Of a DNA stretch of 64,000 nucleotides, positions 33,528-43,744 are shown one piece after another; the first letter of the stretch is position 1, and the number at the start of each line of letters is the position of its first letter. The position numbers and the translations under genes are program-made. The stretch is from Pisolithus tinctorius (lineage: Eukaryota; Basidiomycota; Agaricomycetes; Boletales; Pisolithaceae), in NCBI GenBank assembly GCA_024663395.1, contig JANFAH010000010.1:1426001-1490000 (forward strand). The letters are read 5' to 3'. The notes beneath the pieces are model-generated. The model saw nothing but the letters and a program-made list of their open reading frames with translations, did no database searches and was not told where the DNA came from.

Positions 33528-35382
33528 TCAGAGGGTATGGTCATCGGGGATATACACCCGATCTTTGTAAAGTAGTATGCCATTGTTGAACTTCCAGTCA
33601 GAGAGGTGAGACTTAAACAGAAGTGGCATATCAACATTTTCAATGGCACGAAGTGCCATTTGGACCACGGGGTCTTTTATGGAGGATGATGTGACTTTCT
33701 GAGTGAGATTGGTATTGATAAGATTGACGAATAGGGTTTGTGGAAGGAGGGTAACTCCTTTGTTATCTTCGTCATCATCAGGGATATGATCGGGTCGATG
33801 GGAGAGTGCATCCGGTGCGGCCAGGTCTTTGCCTGGGACATGTTCTAGCTGCAGATCGAAGTCTGCGAGGTCAAGGAGCCAGCGAGCTTGATGCCGGTTT
33901 AAATTCTGAGGGGCCTTGAAGTATGTCAGGTTTTTATGGTCTGTGAAGACCTTAACCGGGAACGGGGATCCATGGAGATAATGTCTCCAGGATTTCAACA
34001 CTCGGATAACTCCAAGTAACTCTCTGTCGTAGATGTCATAATTTTGCTCCACGGGGTTAAATGACTGAGATAGAAAGGCACAGGGTTGCCACTGTCCATT
34101 TGAATCTTCTTGAAGGAGGACACCTCCTGTTGCGTATTTAGATGCATCTGTTGTGATTGCAAACGGTCGAGAGGTGTCAGGCATTCGGAGTGTGGGCTGT
34201 GCCATGAAGATTCTTTTGAGAAGATCAAAGGTGTCTTGGCATCTCTTAGACCAACTCCAATCGACTGTTTTCTTAGTGAGGTCGATGAGTGGTTGTGCAA
34301 TGTCCGAGTAGTAGGGGACAAATCTTCTGTAAAAGTTTGCGAATCCTAAAAAGGATCGCACATCTTTGACCTTCTTTGGGACAGGCCAGTCGGCAATGCC
34401 TTGGACTTTGACAGGGTCCATGGCGATGGTGTTCTCCTTGATGATCATCCCGAGGTATTCAACCTTGGTCAGATCAAAATGACATTTTTCTAATTTTAAG
34501 GGAAGGGAGAGCTCCCTCATTCTTTCGAGAATGCAACGGGTTCTTTGTTTATGTTCTTCGGGGTCATTTGAAAAGATAAGAAGGTCATCCATGTAGACAA
34601 CCAACCATCCTTCAGCGATCATGTCTCTGAAAGAGTCATTCATGAATCACTGGAAGGTGGCAGGGGAGTTACAGAGACTGAAGAACATAACGGTGGGTTC
34701 GAAAAGTCCTTTGTGCATGATAAACGCCGCTTTCCATTGGTCTCCTTCCTTGATGCGGACATTGTTGTAGCCTGACCTGACATCCATCTTTGTGAAGACG
34801 GAGGCTCCCTTTAGTTTGTCTACAAGGTCTGAAATGAGGGGAAGGGGATATGCATCCTTCACCGTATTCTTGTTCAGATACCTGTAGTCTTGGCAGGGTC
34901 GCAGGGAGCCATCCTTCTTTCCTACGAAGAAGAAGGGGGCAGCTTGGGGGGACTTTGAGGGATGGATCTTTCCTTCTCGAAGGTTTTCTTCAATAAACTT
35001 TTCTGCGGACTCTCGCTCAGAGGGAGAGAGAGGGTATGCCTTGGCCACCTTGGGGATGAAGTCCTCTACAAGGTTTATGGCATGGTCGTATGGTCGTGAT
35101 GGAGGTAAAACCCCATCAGATGGTTTTTCGAAAACCGAGGCGAAGTCCTTGTATTCTTCAGGGAGGACAGCCTTCGGTTTCTTCTTGTGTTCTTCTTGGG
35201 CTAGTTCTGTAGCCGTGGTGATCTTTCGAAGAAGACTATTGTTGGGATTAATCTTCTTTGCTTCTTCAACAAGTTTTCCAACCGACATCACAAAGTGTGC
35301 TCAGATGGTTTTGTCTTCTGGCTCTTCGTAATCCATGAACTTGTTTATCCCTTTCTTTTCAGCAGGGGACACCAGATTCATG
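33528..35382 (-). pseudogene. Chromovirus reverse transcriptase and RNase H
   Basis: RT: VLPEEYKDFASVFEK linker, FFFVGKKDGSLRPCQDYRYL, ASVFTKMDVRSGYNNVRI, and the catalytic YMDD (VVYMDDLLIF). The thumb region has VRSFLGFANFYRRFVP. RNase H: FAITTDASKYATGGVLLQ, YDIYDRELLGVI and VFTDHKNL. Interrupting stops are all TGA: 35301, 34647 and 33528; each occupies an expected arginine position (for example ATFQ-stop-FMNDSF). The upstream end at 35382 is the junction with the nested solo LTR. Confidence 0.92.
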
Positions 35383-36198
35383 TGTCATGACCATGACACC
35401 AGTGTAAGCCCCTAATACCTGCTCCGCCCTCCTCCGACATGTTCCCGCACTTCTCCGCCCTCCTCCGACGTGTTCCCACGCTCCTCTGACCCTCCCAACA
35501 CATCTCCACACCTCTCCGAGGTCCCCTGTCCATGTTCTGACCAACTCCGCTCAACTCCGCCCTAAGGTTGGTCACGTGGGCTGTCGGACTTGCGGCCCTG
35601 CATTCTAGATAGGGTTCTGCCCTCGTGTCGGTTTTCTCCATTCTTCCGCCTCTTCGGTATTTACCCTCTCTTCCTCGTTGTAGTAGTTTCCTTGTCTCAG
35701 TTAAGGTCCCTGTCGTCCCTACTCTCTATCCCTTGTGTCGGAAGGACTCTAACCCACTATACACTTATTGGTTTACATTCTGTACTGCACCGCCCTTGAC
35801 CTACATCGTATATAAGGCCACGTAGTACTCCGATGTAATCAGTACGAATATCGAATAAAGTCCCCACCTTCGACTCCCTCTCAGTCCCCTCCAGAGTTTC
35901 GTCTCCACTTCCTCTGAGTTCCGCTCCACCTCTGAAATACGAGGGCTGAGCTCGCACAAGGGGGCAGCGCACTAGCTGAACCCAACGCCCTCTCATCCGA
36001 CCTCCGACCTCTGACCTCCAGCTCCGACTCCGACCTCAGCCTCTGAGACTTTCCTTCATACCCCTCCGCTCACTGTTTGTTGAATATCTCGCCACCCAGT
36101 GGTCGGATTTGCTTCGGACTTTGACCGCTGTACTCCGCAGCCCAACCCGCTCCAACTCCGCCCTAAGAAGGAGCCAGGGGTGTTGTCCGACTTTGACA
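35383..36198 (-). mobile_element. Solo LTR, 816 bp, family A, nested in chromovirus (TSD TCATG)
   Basis: Plus strand begins TGTCATGACC and ends CGACTTTGACA. The exact 5-bp duplication TCATG is at 35378-35382 and 36199-36203. Same length as and inverted relative to 9960-10775; the roughly ten differences I noticed are CG versus TG/CA. It separates protease from RT. Confidence 0.95.
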
Positions 36199-36203
36199 TC
36201 ATG

Positions 36204-36724
36204 GTTGATTCTTCGATGGCAACGGAAAAGACGTTGCGTCTCAATTCCTTTGATCTATCGGTTTTCTCGTCGATAGACAATGTGCCCATCCTCCAGTCCA
36301 TGACAGGGTTGTTTTCTTGGAGCCAGGGGAGACCCAGGATGATGTTTTCCATTCCACAGTTGATGACATGGAAAAAGGATTGGTGAACGAGTCCTTTAAT
36401 TTTGAAGTAGAGTGTGGCGGAAAACAATATTCTTCCTTTTGAGTTCTGGGTTCCATTGGCGTTTTTTGCGAGGATGGGTTCGGCAAGGCGTTGAGTGGGG
36501 ATTCGGTGCTTTTGCACAAAACTCCAGTTGATGCAAGAAACTTCTGCTCCGGAGTCAACCAGAGCGGTAGTGTTGATGACTTTCCGAGTAGTTTCTGATG
36601 CGTAAAGGGAGACGGGAATCTGCATAGTACGTTCTGGTGTAGACGTTACAAGTACAGGTGCAACAGAAACTAAACTGTCCTTAGTTTGGGGAACATCTGG
36701 TGTCAACGCAGAGTTCCCAATCAA
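36204..36724 (-). pseudogene. Chromovirus aspartic protease region
   Basis: TALVDSGAEVSCINWSFVQK carries the retropepsin DSGA motif; ENIILGLPWLQENNP is the family's conserved ILG-hydrophobic block. The frame is open until the nested LTR, after which the last 40 residues of the open frame are LTR-derived. The start overlaps the end of gag by a few bases (36724 versus 36721) in a different frame. Confidence 0.88.
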
Positions 36725-37620
36725 AAATCCTTCCCAAGAGCCCTAGCAATGTTAACTAGAGCGACGGATGGACCAGCGACTTTTTCTTCATTGTCGCTTT
36801 CTTCTACTTCCACAATCTTGCGGATTTTCTTTACTTTCTTCTGGGGAGTTTTCCCCTTGTCTGGACATTCTCGGGAGAGATGTCCCTTGTTTCTGCAACC
36901 GAAACATCTTCCTTCTTTGATGTGATGGTCTCGTTCTTCTTTGGAGAGTCTCACTCCATCCATGTCCATGGCGTTTGGATCTTTTTCTTCAGCAAAATTG
37001 TTCCTAGGGTGGAACATTTTCTTTTCTTTTCTTCCAAAGGTTTCATTGACCTTTCTCCATTTAGCGTCGAACTTTTGCGCTTGGGTGTACCACTCAGTAA
37101 TCTTGGTGGGAGTGGTTTCCATCATGTGGATTCGGTTCGCGATGAAAGGTTTGAGTCCTTGTGAGAAGAACTCGATCAAAGCGATGTCTTCCATGATGGT
37201 AGAGTCGGCGGCAGCAGTTCGGAAATCGGTGATGTATTGTTTGACCGATTCTTTCTGTTTTAGGGTATGTAGTTTGGCGATGGCAGTACCCGCGGTGTCT
37301 GCAGAGGTGAATGAGGCCTTGAAATCTTTTATGAAATCGGCAAAAGTGCCGAAACTTGGGGGGTTCTTTTCTAGAGACATTTTCTGGAAGGTGGCAGCCC
37401 AGGAGTGGGCGACATCCTTTTTCATATATGACAGGGCATAGACCACCTTTTTGGTGTCAGTGTCATATAGTTCTTTGTTTACCAAGAGGTAGGTCTGTAC
37501 AGAGTACAGCCAGCTCATGGCGTTCTTCTGGTTTCCATCAAAATCTGAGGGAGCACCAATCTTCAGTTCAGTGGCTTTGGTGGCATTGCCGACCGGTGCC
37601 TTCGACGATGAACCGGACAT
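36721..37620 (-). CDS. Chromovirus Gag with zinc knuckle
   Basis: 299 residues without interruption. The capsid-type region is clear (MSWLYSVQTYLLVNKELYD, VAHSWAATFQKM, FIKDFKASFTS, LIEFFSQGLKPFIANRI, ITEWYTQAQKFDAKWR). A CCHC knuckle CFGCRNKGHLSRECP lies near residue 240. The tail is Lys/Glu-rich. The ATG at 37620 is followed by a typical acidic-poor head MSGSSSKAPVG. The gag frame is better preserved than pol. Confidence 0.92.
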   Translation of the reverse strand: MSGSSSKAPVGNATKATELKIGAPSDFDGNQKNAMSWLYSVQTYLLVNKELYDTDTKKVVYALSYMKKDVAHSWAATFQKMSLEKNPPSFGTFADFIKDFKASFTSADTAGTAIAKLHTLKQKESVKQYITDFRTAAADSTIMEDIALIEFFSQGLKPFIANRIHMMETTPTKITEWYTQAQKFDAKWRKVNETFGRKEKKMFHPRNNFAEEKDPNAMDMDGVRLSKEERDHHIKEGRCFGCRNKGHLSRECPDKGKTPQKKVKKIRKIVEVEESDNEEKVAGPSVALVNIARALGKDF

Positions 37621-37906
37621 CGTATTCAGGGGCGTGGGTGGGTGTGTAGGGAAAGGTGATGGGGGAATCGGTTGGATCGGGGTACCAAGCGATGCGAGTG
37701 ACTGAGAGAAGAGGTTCGAGAGGATTCCTGAGGTGAAGCCTCTATCCGGTTGTTTGGGTTCATTGGAGGAGGTGTCTGTGACAGTGCTCTCCTGTTCTTC
37801 GTCAGACGACGATTCTTCGCGAGTGGGTCACAACGGTGCCCAACGTCGATTGTTTTGGGGGTTCGTGGTGGTGCACTAAGCAGTGACTGATTCGGCCAAA
37901 GGCTGT

Positions 37907-37917
37907 AGACTTGAGCT
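37907..37917 (-). promoter_or_regulatory. Putative self-priming PBS of chromovirus
   Basis: On the minus strand AGCTCAAGTCT starts two bases inside the 5' LTR. It is an exact 11-nt complement of AGACTTGAGCT within the same LTR (38098-38108), located about 30 nt downstream of a TATTTA box (38136-38141). This is the arrangement of Tf1/sushi-type self-primed elements. Confidence 0.75.
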
Positions 37918-37919
37918 TT

Positions 37920-38369
37920 TGTTACGCTCGACCGAAGTCAAGATGTAGGGAGAGCTCGAATCACAGACTAAGGTTTCTACTGAGCAATGGCTGCAGTAAC
38001 CTCTGTAAATGACAGAGGATTTAGGCAACGCTGGTAAGAGTGGTCCTTGTGAGGGACACTGAGGGCGAAGTTCTGAGAATGTTGCGTATTATTGAGCAGC
38101 TCAAGTCTGGGTTTCCAGGACTTGAGCCGGCGACCTAAATACTACAAGAAGAGGACCATGAGGCATCCTCATGTACTCGAGGTAACTACACCATTGGTTG
38201 AACAATGACGACACATGTCCTAAGCATGTAACGAGGTAGTAACGCTAGTGGTGGGAATAGAGAGCCATCGGATCAGAGAGAAGACGGCTCTAAAAGGAAA
38301 CTAAGTCCAACGGGTCAAAAGCAAGGCAATCGTACAGTAAAGAGGAAAAACTAGGGGCGAAACGTAACA
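37920..38369 (-). repeat. 5' LTR of chromovirus (450 bp)
   Basis: Minus strand starts TGTTACGTTTCGCCCC. It contains a TATTTA box at 38136-38141 and a predicted transcript start near 38108. Confidence 0.95.
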
Positions 38370-38531
38370 TTGAGAGTTACGAATGTTCAAGCTCAAAGGT
38401 TGGAGAGACTTGTGAAGGTGGACTAAGTTATTGACCCAGGTATTGCACCCAGAGGATGGCTGGCTCATGTGCATTGTGACAGTGCTGTGACTCTGGAAGC
38501 TGCCTTTACCACAACTTGGACAGCAGGGCAT
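38370..38531 (-). pseudogene. Plavaka-type transposase copy 2, N-terminal zinc finger
   Basis: The frame begins with MPCCPSCGKGSF, then TVTMHMSQPSSGC, the usual N-terminal C2H2-type finger of Plavaka proteins. It reads up to LSLNIRNSQ, where the chromovirus interrupts it. The frame resumes on the far side of the insertion at 30708 in phase (…NSQ then HPTHLEDVL), so the insertion did not change flanking sequence beyond the 5-bp duplication. Confidence 0.85.
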
Positions 38532-38668
38532 ACTCTAGATGGTCAGGCAGGCCGATTCTGTGTTACATGATTATCACTTCAGTGCGAATCAGGACGTTGT
38601 TTGGATTGCTACGGAGTGTATTTCTCATATACTACTCAATCACATCCCATTCATGAACATAGTCACTC

Positions 38669-41181
38669 ATGTCCATTTATAACCTCAATCACACACACCT
38701 TCATGCTGGGTTGACCATGCCCATGGTCGAGTGTTGCCCAGGTGGCAAAGGACTGCCCCATAAGCCTCGTGATGGCGGGTTCTCTTCCTGCAACAGCCCC
38801 TCTAGCAGTGCTGAGGTCAAAGCAGAGACAACTGGTGTCTTAGCTGAGATGTATGGAATATTGGAGTCATCCACTCACACAGTAAGTTCTTTTTTTCCTT
38901 CCTAATAACCGCTCATTGATAGGTTTTCAATCTGCAGCATGAATCAAAGAGTCAGCTGAATCACGAGGCACTTCTCCTTCTTGATGTAGTGCTGTGAGTC
39001 AAAGTGTGGAATGCTGGTGAAAACCAAACAAATCCAACACAAAAGACAAATAAGAGCGAGTGGTGGTTTGCCTCTGCAGAACCTGGAGTGCAGAGAAACC
39101 TAAAGTGGGGGGAGTTTCAATGGCAGGTGCTCCTAGTGCAAGTTGTCGACGAGTTACGCAGGAGTAGATGAATGGATGATGACTGAGGAGGGGATGCTGA
39201 ACAGAGTGAAGGTGTTCAGCTGAAAGGACTTCTTGGAATAATGGACTTCAATAAAATGTGCTCCTGGCGCAAGTCGTTGACAAGTTACGCAGGAGTGGAT
39301 GGATGACTAAGACTGCTGACTAAGAGGAAGCTTCAGATGAATGATGGAGGCAGATAGACTCTTCCAAATGAGCCTCAACTACCAAGTATACAAATGATGA
39401 CAGATAGACCCCTTCGTGGAGCCTCAACTGTCGATGACGAGATAGGCACTGGACTGACTGCTGGACTGCTTCTGATTTTCTTTTTAGCTAAGTACATGGG
39501 GGTTTATATACTGAGGGGGGAGCACAGCTTGTGACAAACAAGGCACAAACACTTGGTAAGTAATGAGTAAGGACTGAGTAATCATGATGAGTAAGTGAGA
39601 AATAAAAAGTAAACAAGCAAAGAAGATTGGTAAGTATTGGCAATAAACGAGTCAGGGATAGTCAAAATATCACAAAACGAGTCAAATAGAATCAGAAACT
39701 GAGTAAGCACACTGATATCACATTAGGGGGTGGCGATGCAAGTTAGATCTTGGCGGAGACATCTCTAGACCCAAAGATGGCATGACAGATGGACGGTGTT
39801 TCCAGATAGGGAAGTATTAATTCCAGAATTGAAGGGCATGAGTCAGGCATCAAAGGGGGCTAGGGCGTTGGGGGTCTGTGGGGCAATGAGAGCATACGCA
39901 ATTGCATCTCCCACCCTTCCATCCTCTCAGCAAAGTTAACAAAAACTTCATGGATGGGGCTCTGATGGAGGAGGAGAAGGGGGGACATCTTCTGCTGGAT
40001 CTTGCAGTAAGAAGGCAAGATGCATGTCATACTCATCATGAATGCAATCAGGGAGGCTGGAGGACAGTAGATTATACTGCAGCTGTCGCAATGCGGGAAG
40101 AATGATGGACGAGACTGGAATAAAGATGGTGCAGGGAGCAGGGAGGAACAATCCATATGCTTCATCAACCGGGGAGACTGAAACGACCACATAAGACCTT
40201 TCTAGCAGAGTGACAGACCTGAGGCAACCAAAGAACATCCTTCTGGAAGTCATACTGACAAGGAGAATGCGCTGACCAAGCTGCGTGGGACGAGACGGGG
40301 CTGACAATGACGGGATGAACCAGGGGGCTTCAGGACGGAAGCTGGTGGGAATGCCTGGCAGATATATGTAGCCACTGTCTCTGGCAAATGAGACAAGCGA
40401 GACAACCGATGAAGAGGTGGCCATGATTGATGGACTTAGCAAAATGAGCATCTGATGGGTGGAGTGCTGTAGAAATGTGCAGGGTGCGAGGATCCTCTCC
40501 AAATTTGGAAGGAAGAATCATGGGGCTGAGCACTTTAAGCGAGTGTGGGAATGGAGTTGATATCTTTGGAAATGGTGGAGATCTGACAAAAACTGGAATG
40601 CCATACACGGGCGCTAAAACCCTTTAACGTGTGCTTAACTTGCTTCCTCTTTTCTCTTTAGCACTGACGACTCGTTCTTGTGTGAAGGATGACTGTTAAC
40701 GTCCGACAGTCTTTCTATGCATGAGGCCTTTAGTCTTCATCTGCATGCTTGGGCATTGTGCGCAACTTGTCAACGAGTTAGGCAGAGTCAGCTGTAACCA
40801 TGTCCACAACACCTTTGGTGTGTGACAGCGCACGCACAACGTGAAGTCTTTCATGTGGAACAAGCTCTGGCCACATGCATCGCCCATGAATACGAATCAA
40901 TGGCCAAGTTGTACAAGTACAAGGCGGGCAGTGGCAAGGCAAGAGTCCATGAAAAAGATATGGAGGTCGGCTCATTATGTGTAGCAATGAAAAAATGTGG
41001 ACTGGGGGAGCCTATTTTCGATGTTAGTGTTCTGGCTGGTGAGCTGCAGCCATCTCTCGAGTCCAATGGTATGCTATGCTCGCTCTTTTCTTTTGGGCTG
41101 CTATTTTACTTATGCCGGATCTTGATAGGCACAGTTATTGAGCATGCCAGTAGTCGAATACTCGCCATTCATCTAGACTAG
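38669..41181 (+). pseudogene. Unrecognised gene split by a solo LTR
   Basis: A plus-strand frame from 38669 reaches MYGILESSTHT, then an intron-like GTAAGT...CTGCAG (38881-38938), then HESKSQLNHEALLLLDV. It is cut by the 1835-bp LTR and resumes at 40828 with HAQREVFHVEQALATCIAHE, YESMAKLYKYKA and VAMKKCGLGEPIFDVSVLAG. Removing the LTR and one 4-bp duplication keeps the frame. It is divergent to the Plavaka transposase and 138 bp from its start, so it may be a second gene of that transposon; function unknown. Confidence 0.5.
38993..40827. mobile_element. Solo LTR, 1835 bp, family B (TSD GTGC/GCGC)
   Basis: Starts TGTGAGTCAAAGTG and ends GGTGTGTGACA. A close copy of 1859 bp is at 51592-53450. 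A TATA-like GGTTTATATACTG is at about 39500. Flanks are GTGC (38989-38992) and GCGC (40828-40831), a 4-bp duplication differing by one CG/TG change. Internal repeats GTGCTCCTxGxGCAAGT with GTTACGCAGGAGT recur at about 39129 and 39260. A minus-strand open frame (40502-39948, 184 aa) is shared with the other copy but shows no domain. Confidence 0.8.
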
Positions 41182-41540
41182 TACTATCCATTACTTTCCT
41201 GTACTTATCGCAAAATGCTGTATGTTATGTCTGTGTGTTGTTGCCTTCATGCATAGGAATGAAGTTAGATCTACCAAGTTCTCTACTACAGTGGGAATCT
41301 AGGTTGCTGTATTAGCTAGGTGTGTCTGTTCCCTTGTATGCTAGGTAGCTATCAGTCTTTGGATTGCTGGTATCACTGGTGTGGCTTACTCAGGTGCTAT
41401 GAGTTGCTTGGATGCTGGCCACTACTCTGGCACTATGAGTTGCTAGGATGCTTGACATTGCTTTGGACTAATATGGAATTGTGCAAATACTATGGGCAGC
41501 TATGAGTTACTAACACATTTTTGTGTTTTGCTGATGAAGT
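41182..41540. other. No gene; possible LINE 5' region
   Basis: Contains small direct repeats of CTATGAGTTGCT. It immediately precedes ORF1 of the LINE and may be its 5' untranslated region. Confidence 0.4.
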
Positions 41541-42854
41541 ATGTTGAGTGCCTCTACACCACCCATGAGTGAAAACTACATCTCCATGGAAAGCAGGGAA
41601 AGTAAATGCCCCCATGCTCCCTCTCTCCCTGAAACACCTTGTCCACAGAAATGCTCCCAACTTCCCCTACCCGACCATGACCCCCACACCATGCTCTGCA
41701 CCATGACCTCCTCCCCTGTGATCGAGGTGCCACACCAGCCCTCTGTACCCCCACCTCCAATGCCAAACATGACCCCCCCTGGGGTGACAATGGAGATGAC
41801 CCCACAAGCACCCCCACCACAACTTGGTGTGTCACTCAGCACCTGGAAGCATATATGCTACTCACTACACACAGCTATGCCCCTGCTAGAGATCACCCCA
41901 CACCCCCCAAATGGCTTCCCTGTACCCCAGATCTGTGATCCTGTCACTGACAGCCTCGATGAAATGCTCCTGACTGCCTGGATGAACAAACCAGGCCCCA
42001 AAGCCTGGGTAAGACCCTGGAGGGCTAAATTCAAACACAATGTGGAGGCCACCTGGTCAAAAATAAGGACACTGATCCAACATGTTGTTGGGAAGGACAC
42101 ATCCACAAACCTCATCATCAGTACTCCCCAGCAGGACAACACTTTCACCACTGAGTGCAACCCGCCACCCTGGCACTTCCTAATCTTGGGCCTATCCCAG
42201 GAGGCTACGACCTTCCTAGTGAACCTCCAAGTCATCTCCACCCCTGAAATCATGGTCTTTATGCTTCCCTTCATCCAACCCACTCCCACCTTCCTTTGCA
42301 CCCTTGAGAATTTCACTCTTCCGGACTCCCCAGAAAGCAACACTATAGTCACTAACATTGTTAAACACGCCATACAATCTGATGATCTCATCCCAGATTT
42401 CATCAGAGGTTTAGACCCAAACCCTGACATGCTACCAACCTTAATCAACTTGATCCACATCACCAGCATCCATATCGCCAGCAATGTCACTCGTAAACAC
42501 ACACTTTGGAATGTCTACTGCTCCTACACCCCCACCTTTCTAACCCTGGAAAAACACTTTCTATGGTGCTGCCTTATCTGCAACCTGCACTTCTGTTCCA
42601 AGGATCATGGCATGGGAATAGTCCACCTTGGCAAGAAACAATTCAGATGCATGGGATGTAAGTCACTTGACCACCCCACTGGTCTATGCCCCTTCCCTGT
42701 GATCCTAGGGTGGCTCGGGCCTAAACCCCAACTTGTAGCCTCCCTCCCTGCCCAACTGACCTCCACCCCCAAACCAACCAGGGGCTGCAGCTCCACCAGA
42801 GGTGGGAGAGGTGCCCCTTGTGGCAGACCTTCCAGAGGAGGCCCGTGCCACTAA
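41541..42854 (+). CDS. LINE ORF1 with zinc knuckle
   Basis: 437 residues with no stop. The N-terminal ~110 residues are Pro/Thr/Ser-rich. The central part is helical (TAWMNKPGPKAWVRPWRAKF, FLILGLSQEATTFLVNLQV). A CCHC motif CMGCKSLDHPTGLC lies near residue 365, preceded by a Cys/His cluster (CCLICNLHFCSKDH). The tail is Gly/Arg-rich. ORF1 proteins of Tad1/L1-like elements bind element RNA. The DNA here is almost devoid of CG dinucleotides. It is the upstream partner of the ORF2 at 43745. Confidence 0.8.
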   Translation: MLSASTPPMSENYISMESRESKCPHAPSLPETPCPQKCSQLPLPDHDPHTMLCTMTSSPVIEVPHQPSVPPPPMPNMTPPGVTMEMTPQAPPPQLGVSLSTWKHICYSLHTAMPLLEITPHPPNGFPVPQICDPVTDSLDEMLLTAWMNKPGPKAWVRPWRAKFKHNVEATWSKIRTLIQHVVGKDTSTNLIISTPQQDNTFTTECNPPPWHFLILGLSQEATTFLVNLQVISTPEIMVFMLPFIQPTPTFLCTLENFTLPDSPESNTIVTNIVKHAIQSDDLIPDFIRGLDPNPDMLPTLINLIHITSIHIASNVTRKHTLWNVYCSYTPTFLTLEKHFLWCCLICNLHFCSKDHGMGIVHLGKKQFRCMGCKSLDHPTGLCPFPVILGWLGPKPQLVASLPAQLTSTPKPTRGCSSTRGGRGAPCGRPSRGGPCH

Positions 42855-43744
42855 TCTCGCACTAGTAACCATTACTATGCCAAACTGTTAACTACATGCC
42901 ATCCATGTCACTACAATAGTTTCCTACAGACAATGCATTAACCTGACACTTCTACCAAAATCCTTACAACTGTTCTCACCTTATCCTATTACTCTAAGGC
43001 ACCCCAAGCATAACATCCTGTCACCTCTAAACACCACAACCACCACTGCAAGTGTGGCTACTCACTATTGAGGGATGAATAGCCTCCAGGAACACACCCT
43101 GGCAAGCACAGTATCCCTAGCATCGATGAGGGCCCAAATCTACTGGCTTTGACATCGCTCAAAGTGCAGGAAAGCCCTGGATGCAAATGGTCCCTGGACT
43201 GACCTCAGTGTTGAAAGCATGACCTCTCCCCTCAAGTTGTCAAACCCAGCTTAAGCACTAGCCCAGACATTGCTGGACAGTATCTCCAGCCCTTCTTGGA
43301 GGGCTAGTCACTCTTCAGGTAAGGTAATCACTGACCACACACTTTAACACACACAGAGAATATACACCTGGTACTTCTTCCAACAATGGCTACATCTTTC
43401 CTCCTAGCCCTGGAGAGAGTGTAGAGACCTCAGCTGCCAATCCCACCCTCGATGATGGGGCTGGAAGTCTGGGCAGATCCTCAGTGAGTGGCCACACCTA
43501 CACCACTCCTCCATTTCCTCATAGTGAAACACCTTGCTACATGACTCCTGCAGTCACACCCACACAGGCACCCCCCGTTCTGGGGCAAAACCAACCCCAG
43601 GAGAATGGAGGTCAACACCCGACCATTGCTCAACCCAACCCTAGGCCACCCAGCTGATGGAGACACTCTCCACCCTGCACACAAAGTGCCCACCTCCATG
43701 CCACAACTCCTGTCCCCTCACCAACACAATGGACAACCAATAAG
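42855..43744 (+). other. LINE inter-ORF region / ORF2 N-terminal remnant
   Basis: Pro/Thr/Gln-rich coding-like text (for example HPTIAQPNPRPPS) precedes the endonuclease domain in broken frames; the start of ORF2 cannot be fixed. Confidence 0.45.

Larger units (their letters stand above)
30709..38369 (-). mobile_element. Complete chromovirus (Ty3/gypsy) with nested solo LTR, TSD TTGAG
   Basis: 7661 bp in total, 6840 bp without the 816-bp insertion and its duplication. LTRs are 30709-31158 and 37920-38369, each 450 bp, starting TGTTAC and ending GTAACA. A perfect 5-bp duplication TTGAG flanks the element (30704-30708, 38370-38374). The order on the minus strand is gag, protease, RT, RNase H, integrase, chromodomain, then an extra zinc-knuckle extension. 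The element sits inside the coding region of a Plavaka transposase. The two LTRs differ at about 16 positions by hand count, all transitions, 15 of them at CpG sites. Confidence 0.95.
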
